A stretch of DNA of 64,000 nucleotides from Nocardia sp. NBC_00403 (GCF_036046055.1 NZ_CP107939.1:7006001-7070000); one strand, 5' to 3'. Positions 44,625 through 54,519 are shown, counted from the first letter of the stretch. Notes: generated by a model not told the origin, from the sequence alone. Numbers and translations are program-made.

Positions 44625-45346
44625 GCGCGCGATTGCCGCTCGGGAACCGGTAGCCATCCATCCTCCACCGCCCGCTTGTACAGATCGGTTTTGGTGGGGG
44701 CCGGACGCCCGGCATCGGCATACTTCTGCCGGATCCGACCGAGATAGTCGTTCACCGTCTGCTCCGAGAGACCGGTCAGCCGCGCCACCCGGGAGGCTTT
44801 CTCGCCGGAGGCATACAGGGTGAGCACCTCCTCTTGACGCGGGCTCAAGCCCACGTCGGACAGTTGCGGGTCGCCGTCGATGGCCGCAGCCCAGTCAGTG
44901 GTTACCACTTGCTCGCCGGAGGCCGCCCTGCGCACTGCCGCGACCACAGTCGGCACGTCCTCGGACTTGCGCACGACGCCGAGCACGCCGGCCTTCGCGG
45001 CCGCGCGCACCAGAAAGGCGTTGTCCGCACCGGTGAACACCAGGACCTCGATCCCGCGGTCACGCAGTGCATGCACATTGTCCTCGGGCGAGGACCCGTC
45101 GGCCAGCCGCAGGTCGAGCACCACCAAGTCCAGCGCGGACTCTGTGGTGGGCACCGGCGGTGTCGCGCTATCGGACGCCGCGCTCACCGCGGCGGCCAGC
45201 AGTTCCGACACGGTTCCCGCGGTCAGCACCAGATCGAGATCCGGTTCCGGTGCCAGCATTGCGGCGAGCCCGATCGCGACCGACTCGTGGTCTTCGACGA
45301 GACCAATCCGTCGCGGCGCACGCTCGCCACCTTCGACACAGGTCAC
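44621..45346 (-). CDS. LuxR/NarL-type response regulator
   Basis: 241 residues. The receiver domain shows the acidic pair in GLVEDHESVAIGL (E18, D19), phosphoacceptor D78 in LDLVVLDLRLADGSS, Thr in VLVFTGADN and Lys in GVVRKSEDV. The C-terminal LuxR HTH reads LSPRQEEVLTLYASGEKASRVARLTGLSEQTVNDYLGRIRQKY. A Pro/Ala/Ser insertion lies at residues 55-70 before D78. The start GTG at 45346 is not certain; the frame is open to 45385. It is first gene of a three-gene operon with the kinase and the kinase-like membrane protein. Confidence 0.88.
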   Translation of the reverse strand: MTCVEGGERAPRRIGLVEDHESVAIGLAAMLAPEPDLDLVLTAGTVSELLAAAVSAASDSATPPVPTTESALDLVVLDLRLADGSSPEDNVHALRDRGIEVLVFTGADNAFLVRAAAKAGVLGVVRKSEDVPTVVAAVRRAASGEQVVTTDWAAAIDGDPQLSDVGLSPRQEEVLTLYASGEKASRVARLTGLSEQTVNDYLGRIRQKYADAGRPAPTKTDLYKRAVEDGWLPVPERQSRA

Positions 45347-45539
45347 CTCGAACTCCCATCCCGAGCAACTCGTCCACAGACCCACCGGTACAACGTCACC
45401 ATGAGTATGCCCGGCAGATACTCCTGGAGGTCAGCCACCAAAACCGGGGGCCGACCGGATGCCATCGGTGGCAGATTCTGCTCGGTTGCGGCCGAGTTCG
45501 CGAAATCGGGCCGGATGTCGACGTGGCGGGCGACGAACG

Positions 45540-45992
45540 TCAGGACATGAGCTGCGCGGCGACGGTCGCGCCGAGCTCCCAGCAGCGCTGGATGTCGTTT
45601 TTCGTCGGCGGCCCCGAAACAACTACCGGGGCGGCGGCCTTGACCCAGCCCATACCTGTGGTGATGCTCTCGACGGCCCGCTCTGCACCCTCGGTCCCCT
45701 GGTTACCGTGCAGATACAGCCCATACGGGCGGCCGCCGGTCGAGTCGAGACACGGGTAGTAGCACACATCGAAGGCATGCTTGAGTGCGCCGGACATATA
45801 GCCGAGATTGGCCGGTGTCCCGAGCAGATAGCCGTCGGCTGCCAACATATCGACCGGTGTCACCGCCAGTGCCGCGCGACGTATCACCTCGACACCCTCG
45901 ATCTCCGGGTCCGTCGCACCGGACACCACCGCCTCGAACATCTCCTGCATGTGCGGCGAGGGTGTGTGATGAACGATCAACAACCGGGGCAC
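45540..45992 (-). CDS. flavodoxin/NAD(P)H:FMN reductase-like protein
   Basis: 150 residues. MPRLLIVHHTPSPHMQEMFEAVVSG is the first strand and phosphate-binding loop (T-x-S/H-P-H-M-type) of flavodoxin-like folds. LAADGYLLGTPANLGYMSGALKHAFD is the FMN-isoalloxazine loop. LYLHGNQGTEGAERAVESITTGMGW follows. It is typical of the actinobacterial flavodoxin-family oxidoreductases related to WrbA/NQO-type enzymes. It stands alone upstream of the response-regulator operon on the same strand, about 190 bp before it. Confidence 0.85.
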   Translation of the reverse strand: MPRLLIVHHTPSPHMQEMFEAVVSGATDPEIEGVEVIRRAALAVTPVDMLAADGYLLGTPANLGYMSGALKHAFDVCYYPCLDSTGGRPYGLYLHGNQGTEGAERAVESITTGMGWVKAAAPVVVSGPPTKNDIQRCWELGATVAAQLMS

Positions 45993-46046
45993 GTCGCTGA
46001 GCGTAGCGCGGCCCGCGCCCGGTGGCGGCGAGGCTGCGGCCGGCCG

Positions 46047-46325
46047 TCAGCCGACCTGCACCGATTGGCCGGTGTAGGTGCCGGAGACGCCCGGCGCAAG
46101 AATGGCAGTGGCAGCGCCCGTGCAGCCTGCCGTCCGGTAGACGGTGACGGTGCTGTTGGTGTCGTTGACGAACTCGGTTGTCTCCTCGATACCGAGGTTG
46201 ATACACCCTGAGGGGTCGCTGTAGACGACGCCGCCCACGGTCAGATCGCCCGTGGCGGCCGTCGCCGCCGGCGCGGCCGCAATCACGGCCAACACACCCA
46301 GTAGCGCAAGAACGCCTCTTCGCAT
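46047..46325 (-). CDS. small secreted protein of unknown function
   Basis: 92 residues. The signal peptide MRRGVLALLGVLAVIAAAPAATAA is followed by about 68 residues with one cysteine pair (SGCINLG; AGCTGAA), an acidic patch (GIEETTEFVNDTNST) and a beta-rich look. Similar short exported proteins are common in Nocardia and Streptomyces. It is followed, after 20 bp, by the promoter region of the flavodoxin-like gene. The disulfide-stabilised beta fold is inference. Confidence 0.82.
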   Translation of the reverse strand: MRRGVLALLGVLAVIAAAPAATAATGDLTVGGVVYSDPSGCINLGIEETTEFVNDTNSTVTVYRTAGCTGAATAILAPGVSGTYTGQSVQVG

Positions 46326-46491
46326 GTTGTGCTCCCTGTCAGTCGAACGGCCGGTCCACGCCGAATGTCGAAGCCGGACGATTGCCGGATTGTTGCTATC
46401 AACTGTAGTCCGTCGACACCCGACACAACATCGACTGCAAATAATGCTGACAGGTTCATGGGATCACCCCCACTGTGGCGGACGCAGGACC

Positions 46492-47783
<1,292 letters not shown>

Positions 47784-47880
47784 CTATAAGGGGGCACCCG
47801 CACACGGTCCGACCGCCGTCTTACGTTGGGTTGAGCGGAGGGAGACTTCTGTTTTTCGTGCGCAACCACAGATCGAGGCG

Positions 47881-48165
47881 GTGACCGATCCGGCGGGCAG
47901 CGTCGGCTCTGTCCGGTCGTATCGGCGAATGCTCGAACTCGCCGAGCGCGTCGACGAAATCATGGCGGGTCCGGCATGGCAAGGACCCACGCTGATCTTC
48001 CGCGCCGACGACGACCCGGTCATCACCACTACGCAGACCGACCGCTTGCTCGAGCTGCATCCGAACTGTGAATATCGCACCATCCGGACCGGCGGCCACT
48101 CGCTGCTGATCAGCCGCCCTGCTGACTATATAGCCTTGGTGACCGAGTTCCTCAGCGCGACATAG
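47881..48165 (+). pseudogene. C-terminal remnant of an alpha/beta hydrolase
   Basis: About 94 codons remain, starting around a GTG. RMLELAERVDEIMAGPAWQGPTLIFRADDDPVITTTQTDRLLELHP carries the acid residue region, and RTIRTGGHSLLISRPADYIALVTEFL the catalytic histidine. The N-terminal two thirds, including oxyanion and nucleophile Ser-x-Ser-x-Gly motifs, are absent. The 120 bp between the dapB start and this fragment contain no recognisable continuation. It is thus a truncated relic rather than a small gene. Confidence 0.7.
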
Positions 48166-48174
48166 TCATTCACG

Positions 48175-48588
48175 CTAGGCACCAGCAGCCATATTTCCGG
48201 CCATCTTTTCGAGCATGCGCACCGTCTCGAGGTACTGCTCGTCGGTGATGCCCTCGACCATCGCACGTCGTCGGCGGCCGATTCGGATGAACGCTTCGTC
48301 ATGCGTTGCGCGGCCCGCAGCGGTCAGCGACAGCGTGCCCGAATCCGCGACGACGAAGCCGCGCTCCACCAACTGCGCGACCTCCTGCTCCCATTCCCCC
48401 GCATGCGTCCAGAACGGCGCGAGGGCATCACGGATCTCGCCTGCCGGACGCGCCCCCTCGGCCAGCGAGTGCAGCATCTGCCAGTGCCTGCGACTGAGTT
48501 CACCCGCGGCGAGATCCTCGTCGAATCGCTCATTGATCAGTCGATCGAGTTCCTTGAGCCAGTACCCGATCGGGCGCTTCTCAGCCAT
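48175..48588 (-). CDS. winged-helix (MarR-like) regulator
   Basis: 137 residues from the ATG at 48588, with GTGGAGG just upstream. GYWLKELDRLINERFDEDLAAGELSRRHWQMLHSLAEGARPAGEIRDALAPFW is a winged-helix DNA-binding region, with the wing near VERGFVVADSGTLSLTAAGRATHDEAF. It is a small MarR-type protein, family assignment being by architecture. It is divergent from another MarR protein at 48643, with only 54 bp between starts and a palindrome in the gap, so the two could control each other. Confidence 0.78.
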   Translation of the reverse strand: MAEKRPIGYWLKELDRLINERFDEDLAAGELSRRHWQMLHSLAEGARPAGEIRDALAPFWTHAGEWEQEVAQLVERGFVVADSGTLSLTAAGRATHDEAFIRIGRRRRAMVEGITDEQYLETVRMLEKMAGNMAAGA

Positions 48589-48615
48589 CATTCCTCCACA
48601 GCATGTATTGTTACA

Positions 48616-48627
48616 ACTACATGTAGT
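48616..48627. promoter_or_regulatory. palindromic operator between the two MarR-type genes
   Basis: ACTACATGTAGT is a perfect 12-bp palindrome in the AT-rich 54-bp gap between divergent starts, flanked by further TTACA/TACATG motifs (48611, 48629). Such a site is expected for MarR dimers and would overlap both promoters. Confidence 0.65.
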
Positions 48628-48642
48628 CTTACATGAAAGCGA

Positions 48643-49101
48643 ATGGCAATGGAAGAGCACGACGTGGTTATTGCAGCGGTCGAAGCGGCGATGGTCCGAA
48701 TCCGGCGCAGGCAAACCCGCGGCGCGCTGGCGCAGAAGTCCCCCGTACCCGTCGCCGTGTTCCGCGTCCTCGACGCCGTGGCCGAATCCGAATCCGCCAC
48801 TGTCGGAACGTTGGCGCCCGCATTGGGTGTCGACCAGCCACGCGCGAGCCGCCTTGTCGCGCAGTCAGTTTCGTCCGGACTACTGGAGCGGGTAGCCGAC
48901 CAGCACGATGGCCGCCGGGGTGTGCTGCGCCTCACCCCCGGCGGCGCAAGTCTGGTGGCCGCCGCGCGCGACGGCCGCCGCGCCGCCATGGCCACCGCGA
49001 TGGCGGACTGGACCGCCGATGAACGCACCGAATTCGCCCGCCTACTCGGCCGTTTCGTCGACGCGCTCGACAACCCCGCCGCAGGGCGTCGAGGCCCCTG
49101 A
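48643..49101 (+). CDS. MarR family transcriptional regulator
   Basis: 152 residues. The winged-helix core reads FRVLDAVAESESATVGTLAPALGVDQPRASRLVAQSVSSGLLERVADQHDGRRGVLRLTPGGASLVAA, with the wing Asp-x-Arg-type tip DQHDGRRG typical of MarR proteins. The C-terminal helix dimerises. It is divergent from another regulator at 48588, and the next gene (49115, opposite strand) is an oxidoreductase it might control. The ATG at 48643 lies just 15 bp after the palindrome. Confidence 0.9.
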   Translation: MAMEEHDVVIAAVEAAMVRIRRRQTRGALAQKSPVPVAVFRVLDAVAESESATVGTLAPALGVDQPRASRLVAQSVSSGLLERVADQHDGRRGVLRLTPGGASLVAAARDGRRAAMATAMADWTADERTEFARLLGRFVDALDNPAAGRRGP

Positions 49102-49114
49102 CGATTCGACGGAG

Positions 49115-50005
49115 CTACGCCGCGGCAACAGGCTTCTTCAATACTTCGATCAGCGCGGTAATGCTCTGTTCGCCATACCCTTCCGCGACGGCACGCCGCA
49201 ACAGCTCATGCATCGGTGCGTGCCAGGACATATCAACGCCTGCCTCTACACCGAGCTCCTCGTCATAGCCGATTGCCGCGTAGAACAGATCGACGGACGA
49301 TCCCAGCCTGGTGTAATCCCGGGCATCGATCTCCGCGGCGAGCATCGGCAGCAGCGTCTCGATCATCTGCAGCCACTTGGTCGAATAGCCCACCATCGAG
49401 CCAGCGGTGTAGCCCCGCGCCGACAGCACGGCCGCCTCTTCGAGAAACCCGAGCAATGCCGGCAACAGTGTCGTACCGACCGCCGACTCGTACAGCGCGG
49501 CCAGATCGGGTTCGGCGCCGAGATGGACGACGTCACCGCCCAGCACGCGCAATGTGTCGACCTGCCGATCGAATATCGCGCGGTCACTGCCGAAGTACAA
49601 CAACGTGTCCGGATTCCCTACCGCCGCAGGCACATTCTTGATGGCGCCGCCCAGGAAATCGGCACCAAGCCCCGCCGCCCAGCTCGCGAATTCGCGCGCA
49701 GCATTCGGAGTCCCACTGTTCCGCGTGACAATGGTCCGTCCGGTCAGCGCGCCATCGGCGGGCCGCAGGACGTCCAGGGTGGCCGCGAAGGTGGTCAGGC
49801 AGGAGACGATCAACGGACTGGCAGCGACAGCCTCCCCGATCCGGTCGTGCAGCATCGCACCCCGCGCCACCAGCGACGCCGCCTTCTCCGGGCTGCGGTT
49901 CCACACGGTGGTCGGATGACCCGCCCTGACAAAAGCTTCGGCCAGCGCGCTGCCCGTCGAACCCAGCCCGATGACGGTCACCGGTGTGCGCTCACCAGCG
50001 GTCAT
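49115..50005 (-). CDS. NAD(P)-dependent beta-hydroxyacid dehydrogenase/imine reductase-like protein
   Basis: 296 residues. It starts VTVIGLGSTGSALAEAFVRAGHPTTVWNRSPEKA, the NADP-binding GxGxxG with Arg after the second strand, which favours NADPH. LGGAIKNVPAAVGNPDTLLYFGSDRAIFD resembles the substrate-binding region where the classic dehydrogenases carry the catalytic Lys. Both 6-phosphogluconate-dehydrogenase-like and imine-reductase subfamilies look like this; the substrate is unknown. The ATG at 50005 is preceded by GGAATGGAG. Convergent with the MarR gene at 48643. Confidence 0.85.
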   Translation of the reverse strand: MTAGERTPVTVIGLGSTGSALAEAFVRAGHPTTVWNRSPEKAASLVARGAMLHDRIGEAVAASPLIVSCLTTFAATLDVLRPADGALTGRTIVTRNSGTPNAAREFASWAAGLGADFLGGAIKNVPAAVGNPDTLLYFGSDRAIFDRQVDTLRVLGGDVVHLGAEPDLAALYESAVGTTLLPALLGFLEEAAVLSARGYTAGSMVGYSTKWLQMIETLLPMLAAEIDARDYTRLGSSVDLFYAAIGYDEELGVEAGVDMSWHAPMHELLRRAVAEGYGEQSITALIEVLKKPVAAA

Positions 50006-50216
50006 GGCGGCTCCATTCCTAACGATCCGAACCGGGGCATCGAACCCCGGAGGTACGGAGACAAGTCTTCGAGGCCGCTCGGGCTGCCCGCAAGCACTCA
50101 CTTTTCGGTCGAATACCTACGTCGAGGTAAGCGAACAGGTCACGCGCAAAGACCACGCCGGGTCAATGAGGACGATCACGTCCGCATCGAAGCTCGCTGT
50201 CGAAGGCGGCCGGCTG

Positions 50217-51323
50217 TCACTCGAAGACGATCACCTGGCGCAGCGCATGACCGGCGGCGAGTTCGTCCATCGCATGGTTGATTTCGTCGAGTCCGATGTG
50301 CGCGGACACCAGCCGCTCAACCGGCAGTCGTCCCTCGCGCCACATCCGGACGTACTCCGGAATATCGCGCGCAGGCACGGCCGAGCCGAGGTAACTGCCG
50401 ACGATCGAACGGCCCTGCGCGACAAGGGCAAGCGGCGAAATGCTGGCCTTGGCATCGGGCGCGGGCAGGCCGACGGTGACCGTCGTGCCGCCGGGCGCCG
50501 TTGCGCCGACCGCGGTTTCGAAGGCACGGATATTGCCCGCCGCCTCGACAACGACCTCGGCCTGCACACCCAGCTCGACGACCTCGACCGGTGTGTATGC
50601 CGCGGTGGCGCCGAGTTCCTTGGCCAGAGCGAGCTTTTCCGGAACGGTATCGACCGCGATGACCTCCGCGCCGCCCAGCGACACGGCCACAAGTAAGGCC
50701 GCCATCCCGACACCGCCGAGTCCGACAACCATCACCCGGTCAGTGGGTCCCGGCCGCGCGGAATTGAGCAGCGCGCCGCCGCCGGTCAATACCGCGCAGC
50801 CGAGCACCGCGGCGACCTCGGGTGGCACATCGTCGTCGACCGCAACCACCGACCTGCGATCCACGACGGCGTAGGTGGCGAACGCGGAAACGCCCAGATG
50901 ATGGTGCACTGCTGCGCCGTCACGGTGCAGCCGTCGCCCGCCGTTGAGCAGCTCGCCGGCATTGTTGGCCACACTGCCCGGCCCGCACGGTGTCCGGCCC
51001 TCGCTCGCACAGCCCGTGCAGGCACCGCAGCGCGGCAGGAAGGTCATCACCACGCGCTGCCCGACCTCGATATCGGTGCCGCCTGCGCCGAGCGCCTCGA
51101 CCCGACCTGCCGCTTCGTGCCCGAGCAGCATCGGCACCGGTCGCACGCGGTTTCCATCGACCACCGACAGGTCCGAGTGGCACAACCCGGCCGCCTCGAT
51201 CCGCACCAGCAGCTCACCGGGCCCCGGTTCATCCAGGTCCAGCTCGCACACGGTGATCGGCGCCGATTCGGCGAACGGCACGGGCGCTGCGATCTGCTCC
51301 AGGACCGCACCACGAATCTTCAT
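50217..51323 (-). CDS. zinc-dependent alcohol dehydrogenase, class III-like MDR
   Basis: 368 residues. Catalytic zinc ligands: GLCHSDLSVVDG, GHEAAGRVEALG; structural zinc cysteines in CGACTGCASEGRTPCGPG; Rossmann motif VMVVGLGGVGMAALLVAVSLG with Asp at VIAVDTVPEK, indicating NAD preference. Family members act on a range of alcohols, including mycothiol-dependent formaldehyde oxidation; the substrate is not readable. The ATG at 51323 begins MKIRGAVLEQIAAPVPF, the usual MDR start. Both zinc sites are intact, with no truncation. Confidence 0.9.
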   Translation of the reverse strand: MKIRGAVLEQIAAPVPFAESAPITVCELDLDEPGPGELLVRIEAAGLCHSDLSVVDGNRVRPVPMLLGHEAAGRVEALGAGGTDIEVGQRVVMTFLPRCGACTGCASEGRTPCGPGSVANNAGELLNGGRRLHRDGAAVHHHLGVSAFATYAVVDRRSVVAVDDDVPPEVAAVLGCAVLTGGGALLNSARPGPTDRVMVVGLGGVGMAALLVAVSLGGAEVIAVDTVPEKLALAKELGATAAYTPVEVVELGVQAEVVVEAAGNIRAFETAVGATAPGGTTVTVGLPAPDAKASISPLALVAQGRSIVGSYLGSAVPARDIPEYVRMWREGRLPVERLVSAHIGLDEINHAMDELAAGHALRQVIVFE

Positions 51324-51597
51324 GCCGCCGACGCTACCGCTCGCGATTCGCGTCGCCCAGCGAACGCACCGAAAGCGCTCCAGCGTCGGCCATCGACACC
51401 CGCTCGAGCCGAGCCGAGCCCCTGTCCCTCGGGTGCCGAGCACAGCGTGCGAGTGCGCGCCCGCGCATGATCAAGATCACGAAAGGCTGGCAGGGTCGGC
51501 ACATTCGGTGCTAACGTTTTCGGCCGTGATGGTGCTCCTGTAGGCCGCCTTGTACCGAGCCCAGGGTCGGGACCGTCACTACTCGAGGAGAAATCCC

Positions 51598-51993
51598 CTG
51601 TCAGTACAGTTCAATCACACAATTGTCGGTTGTCACGACAATCGGGTGTCCGCCGAATTCTGGGCAGACATCCTCGGCTTGGAACTCGGAGCGGAATGGG
51701 GCCCGTTCATCCCGCTTCCCACGGGTAACGGAGTCACCTTCGACTTCGCGAACGTTCCCCCTCCCCACACCGAAATCCAGCCTCAGCACTACGCATTCCT
51801 GATCTCCGAGGCCGAGTTCGACGCGGCCTATGCCAAAATCCAGCGCTACAAACTGGACCACTGGGCCGACCCCCGCCAACAGGGCGTCAACGAGATCAAC
51901 CACAACGACGGCGGCCGCGGCGTCTATTTCAAGGACCCCAACGGCCATTTCATGGAACTGATCACCGTCCCCTACGGCGGCTGGCCGACGTAA
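51598..51993 (+). CDS. VOC (glyoxalase/dioxygenase fold) protein with probable CTG start
   Basis: 131 residues. SVQFNHTIVGCHDNRVSAEFWADILGLEL, QHYAFLISEAEFDAAYAKI and HNDGGRGVYFKDPNGHFMELITVPYGG fit the vicinal oxygen chelate fold, with metal-ligand-type His7 and Glu near the end. The best start is the CTG at 51598: GAGGAG ends 7 nt before it, and the family normally begins MSVxxNHTIV. No ATG, GTG or TTG lies between it and the TTG at 51550, which has no ribosome binding site. The function is unknown; members include glyoxalases, dioxygenases and resistance proteins. Confidence 0.82.
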   Translation: MSVQFNHTIVGCHDNRVSAEFWADILGLELGAEWGPFIPLPTGNGVTFDFANVPPPHTEIQPQHYAFLISEAEFDAAYAKIQRYKLDHWADPRQQGVNEINHNDGGRGVYFKDPNGHFMELITVPYGGWPT

Positions 51994-52049
51994 CCACGAC
52001 GGCGGGGCGGCGGTCACCAGGACGCCGCCCCGCCATCACCCAAACCTCG

Positions 52050-53468
52050 TCACCGGGTCGGCGCAGCGGGCTGAACCGGTGCCGGCGGCCAGGGGTTGGG
52101 CTTGACGCAGGTCGGCTTGCGGATGGGGTTGTCGTCCCAGTCGAAGTGTGCGCCGACCCAGGCTCTGGGGTAGTCGAATCGGACTTCGTTCGCGGCGAAT
52201 CGGGTGGTGCGGAAGGAGATATCGCCGAAGAAGTCGCCGTCGGAGAAGTCGACGGTGCGGCCGCCGAGAGTGGCGCGGGCGAAGGTGACGCCACCGTGGA
52301 ATTCGGCCTGCGTGAAGTCTGTTTCGCGAGTTCCCCTGGCGCGCAACCGGGATGACACGCCCAGTTGGGCGTCGTCGAAGTCGATGGTTGCAGCGTAGAA
52401 CTGGGTGCCGGTGAAAGCGATTCGCGCGCTCGCGAACTCGGCGCCCGCGAAGGTGATCCGCTCGCCGTCCAGTGCCGCACGCTCGAACGAAGTGCGCTCG
52501 GCACGGAACTTTGCCTCCTGGAAGGATGTTCGGGCACCGAGGAAACGGGCACCGAGGAACGTGGTGCGCGGGCCGCGGAAGGTGACGCTCTCGAAGGACG
52601 CCGGGCAGTCGAAGGTGGTGCCATCGAACGTGGTTCCGAAGCCGGCGACCTCGTTCTTCTCGACACGAGTCGACCCGAACTCGGCGTGGTCGAACAGTGC
52701 GGAACCATTCCGGAACGTCGCTTCGCGAAAGGTGACATGCGAACCCGCGAAGGTCGTGCGCTCGAATGTCGTGGTGCCGGTAAAAATCGCACGCGCGAAC
52801 GAGGTGTGTCGACCCGCGAATACCGCGTATCGGAAATCCGCCTGCTCGAGAACCGCTCGGTTGAAGGTGAAATCGCGATCCGACCAGGAGACGTCTGCCG
52901 AGCGCCGCAGGTGGTCGGCGATCACCTTGACGATGGTTCGCCGCACCTCGCTGTCGTTCTGCCGGAATTGATAGACCCGTTCGACCTTGACGCCGGCTGC
53001 CTCGGTCGACTCTGCCCGCGACACAAGGTGATCGGCTGCCTCATCGAGATCGAACGGCAGCCGCAGATAACCACACAGCACGTCGATGCACTGCTGCCTT
53101 CGGCTCGGAGTCGGGAACTCGTCGGCGACCCCCGCCATCGCATAGACACCCGCGATACGGACCGCGACATCGGCATCGCCCAGCTGTTTGGCCGCCGCCC
53201 CGAACAACTCCGCGAACCGCCCCCGCTCGAGATCCCGTTGCCGCCGGTAGGCCACCACCAGGGCGACCGCGCCACCCACTCCCGCCGCCACCGACAGCGC
53301 GATCTTGGTGAGGTCCAACTGATTCGGCGTCTCTGCCTTCGCACCCAGTGCCCACCACAAAAACCACCAGGTCAGACCAGCGATCGCCAAGCCACACACC
53401 ACGACCGTCACCACCGCCAGCAACAATGCCGCGCGGTGGAGTCGGTCGCCCAACCTCCCCCATCGCAT
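52050..53468 (-). CDS. membrane-anchored pentapeptide-repeat protein
   Basis: 472 residues. Two hydrophobic segments at about 10-40 and 50-80 are followed by a cytoplasmic domain (RRQRDLERGRFAELFGAAAKQLGDADVAVRIAGVYAMAGVADEF) found in this actinobacterial group. Then comes a right-handed beta-helix of Phe-centred repeats (AIFTGTTTFERTTFAGSHVTFREATF and so on) from about 225 to 440. The spacing alternates short and long, about 12-13 residues per pair, unlike the strict A(D/N)LxX pentapeptide. Its C-terminus is Pro-rich. Related beta-helices mimic DNA (as in Qnr/MfpA), but the membrane anchor argues against direct gyrase protection. Confidence 0.85.
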   Translation of the reverse strand: MRWGRLGDRLHRAALLLAVVTVVVCGLAIAGLTWWFLWWALGAKAETPNQLDLTKIALSVAAGVGGAVALVVAYRRQRDLERGRFAELFGAAAKQLGDADVAVRIAGVYAMAGVADEFPTPSRRQQCIDVLCGYLRLPFDLDEAADHLVSRAESTEAAGVKVERVYQFRQNDSEVRRTIVKVIADHLRRSADVSWSDRDFTFNRAVLEQADFRYAVFAGRHTSFARAIFTGTTTFERTTFAGSHVTFREATFRNGSALFDHAEFGSTRVEKNEVAGFGTTFDGTTFDCPASFESVTFRGPRTTFLGARFLGARTSFQEAKFRAERTSFERAALDGERITFAGAEFASARIAFTGTQFYAATIDFDDAQLGVSSRLRARGTRETDFTQAEFHGGVTFARATLGGRTVDFSDGDFFGDISFRTTRFAANEVRFDYPRAWVGAHFDWDDNPIRKPTCVKPNPWPPAPVQPAAPTR

Positions 53469-53625
53469 CTCCGCATGGTAGCGGGATTGTCGCTCCCCGA
53501 CTACCGGACCGGATCGGTGACCGCTGCGCCCCAAACCTTTTCGAACGTCCGTCCATCCGTAGCACCGACACGCGCACAGCTCGCCGATAAGCGAGCCAGG
53601 CACGCGGCGGCCCTATGATTCGCGG

Positions 53626-54024
53626 ATGTTTGCTGACGTCTCTTGTGATCCGGTGGCAGCGGTAGAGACGCTGCACGCCGACCTCGCCGCGTGGCTCGGT
53701 TCCGACGCGGCCGTGGAGGTCTTCGATCGATTCGCCGCGGCCCAGCACGAGGAGTTCTCGATGGTGACCACCGCAGGTGAGGTGCTCGGCCGGGCCGAGC
53801 TGCTCACGGGGTTGCGTGGCGCCCGAAATATCCAGCCGGGGTTGAAGATCGATATTTCCGACGTGCAAGAGCTGGCACGGGAAGGCAACACCGTTGTGGT
53901 CCGTTTTCTGGAGATGCATCGCCTCGCGGGCACGGGAAGTTGCCGACAGGTAACTGCCGTGCTGGTCGCCGAGGGCCCGGAATTCCGCTGGCGCACCGTG
54001 CACGAGACCGAAGTCTCTACCTGA
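53626..54024 (+). CDS. NTF2-like (SnoaL/DUF4440-type) protein
   Basis: 132 residues. The N-terminal helix VETLHADLAAWLGSDAAVEVFDRFAAAQHEEFSMVTTAGEVLGRAELLTGL is followed by strands VQELAREGNTVVVRFLEMHR and the edge strand VTAVLVAEGPEFRWRTVHETEV, a cone-shaped NTF2 fold. No catalytic residue stands out. Its final 8 nt overlap the 3' end of the DUF1772 gene on the other strand. It is divergent from the pentapeptide gene at 53468. Role unknown. Confidence 0.82.
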   Translation: MFADVSCDPVAAVETLHADLAAWLGSDAAVEVFDRFAAAQHEEFSMVTTAGEVLGRAELLTGLRGARNIQPGLKIDISDVQELAREGNTVVVRFLEMHRLAGTGSCRQVTAVLVAEGPEFRWRTVHETEVST

Positions 54025-54499
54025 GGACCGCTCGCCCGTCAGCGGTCGATGATCCGACTACCACGGCGATCACCAAGACGAAGGCGGCCAGCGCACATCC
54101 GGTCCTGGTGAAGTGGAACAGCTCCCAGCGCCGCAGGATCGCGGCATAGTCGCTGGGTGGGCCGCTGACCATCCACACCTTGATCTGCTGGTTGATCGGC
54201 ACATTGCCCAGGCGCGTGACCAGGAACGAGGTGCCCGCGAGCGCCGCGGCGCAGGCAGCCGCCCATCGCGATCGGGACGTCGACCGCGTGGCGAGGGCGA
54301 GCGTGCTCAGTACGGTCAGCCCCATGAGGATCTGCATGACCGGGCCGTTGACCCGCATAAGTGTGGTGTGGAAGGTGAACCGAACGTCCAGCGGCACCGC
54401 ACGGAACGCGTACAGCACATTGACCGCGCCGTATCCGAAGGCCCCGGCCAGCAGGCCGGGAAACAACAGCGCCGCTGACCGAACGAGTTTCGACAGCAT
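54017..54499 (-). CDS. DUF1772-type integral membrane protein under TetR control
   Basis: 160 residues with four membrane segments (LVRSAALLFPGLLAGAFGYGAVN; VMQILMGLTVLSTLAL; WAAACAAALAGTSFLV; FTRTGCALAAFVLVIAVVVG) and a central NVPINQQIKVWM motif characteristic of DUF1772 (anthrone oxygenase-like) proteins. Such proteins often stand next to TetR regulators. The ATG at 54499 has GGGAGTTACTC upstream. The TetR operator pair in the 89-bp gap to the regulator implies repression relieved by a small ligand. Its actual reaction is unknown. Confidence 0.85.
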   Translation of the reverse strand: MLSKLVRSAALLFPGLLAGAFGYGAVNVLYAFRAVPLDVRFTFHTTLMRVNGPVMQILMGLTVLSTLALATRSTSRSRWAAACAAALAGTSFLVTRLGNVPINQQIKVWMVSGPPSDYAAILRRWELFHFTRTGCALAAFVLVIAVVVGSSTADGRAVLR

Positions 54500-54519
54500 G
54501 AGTAACTCCCGTCTCAATC

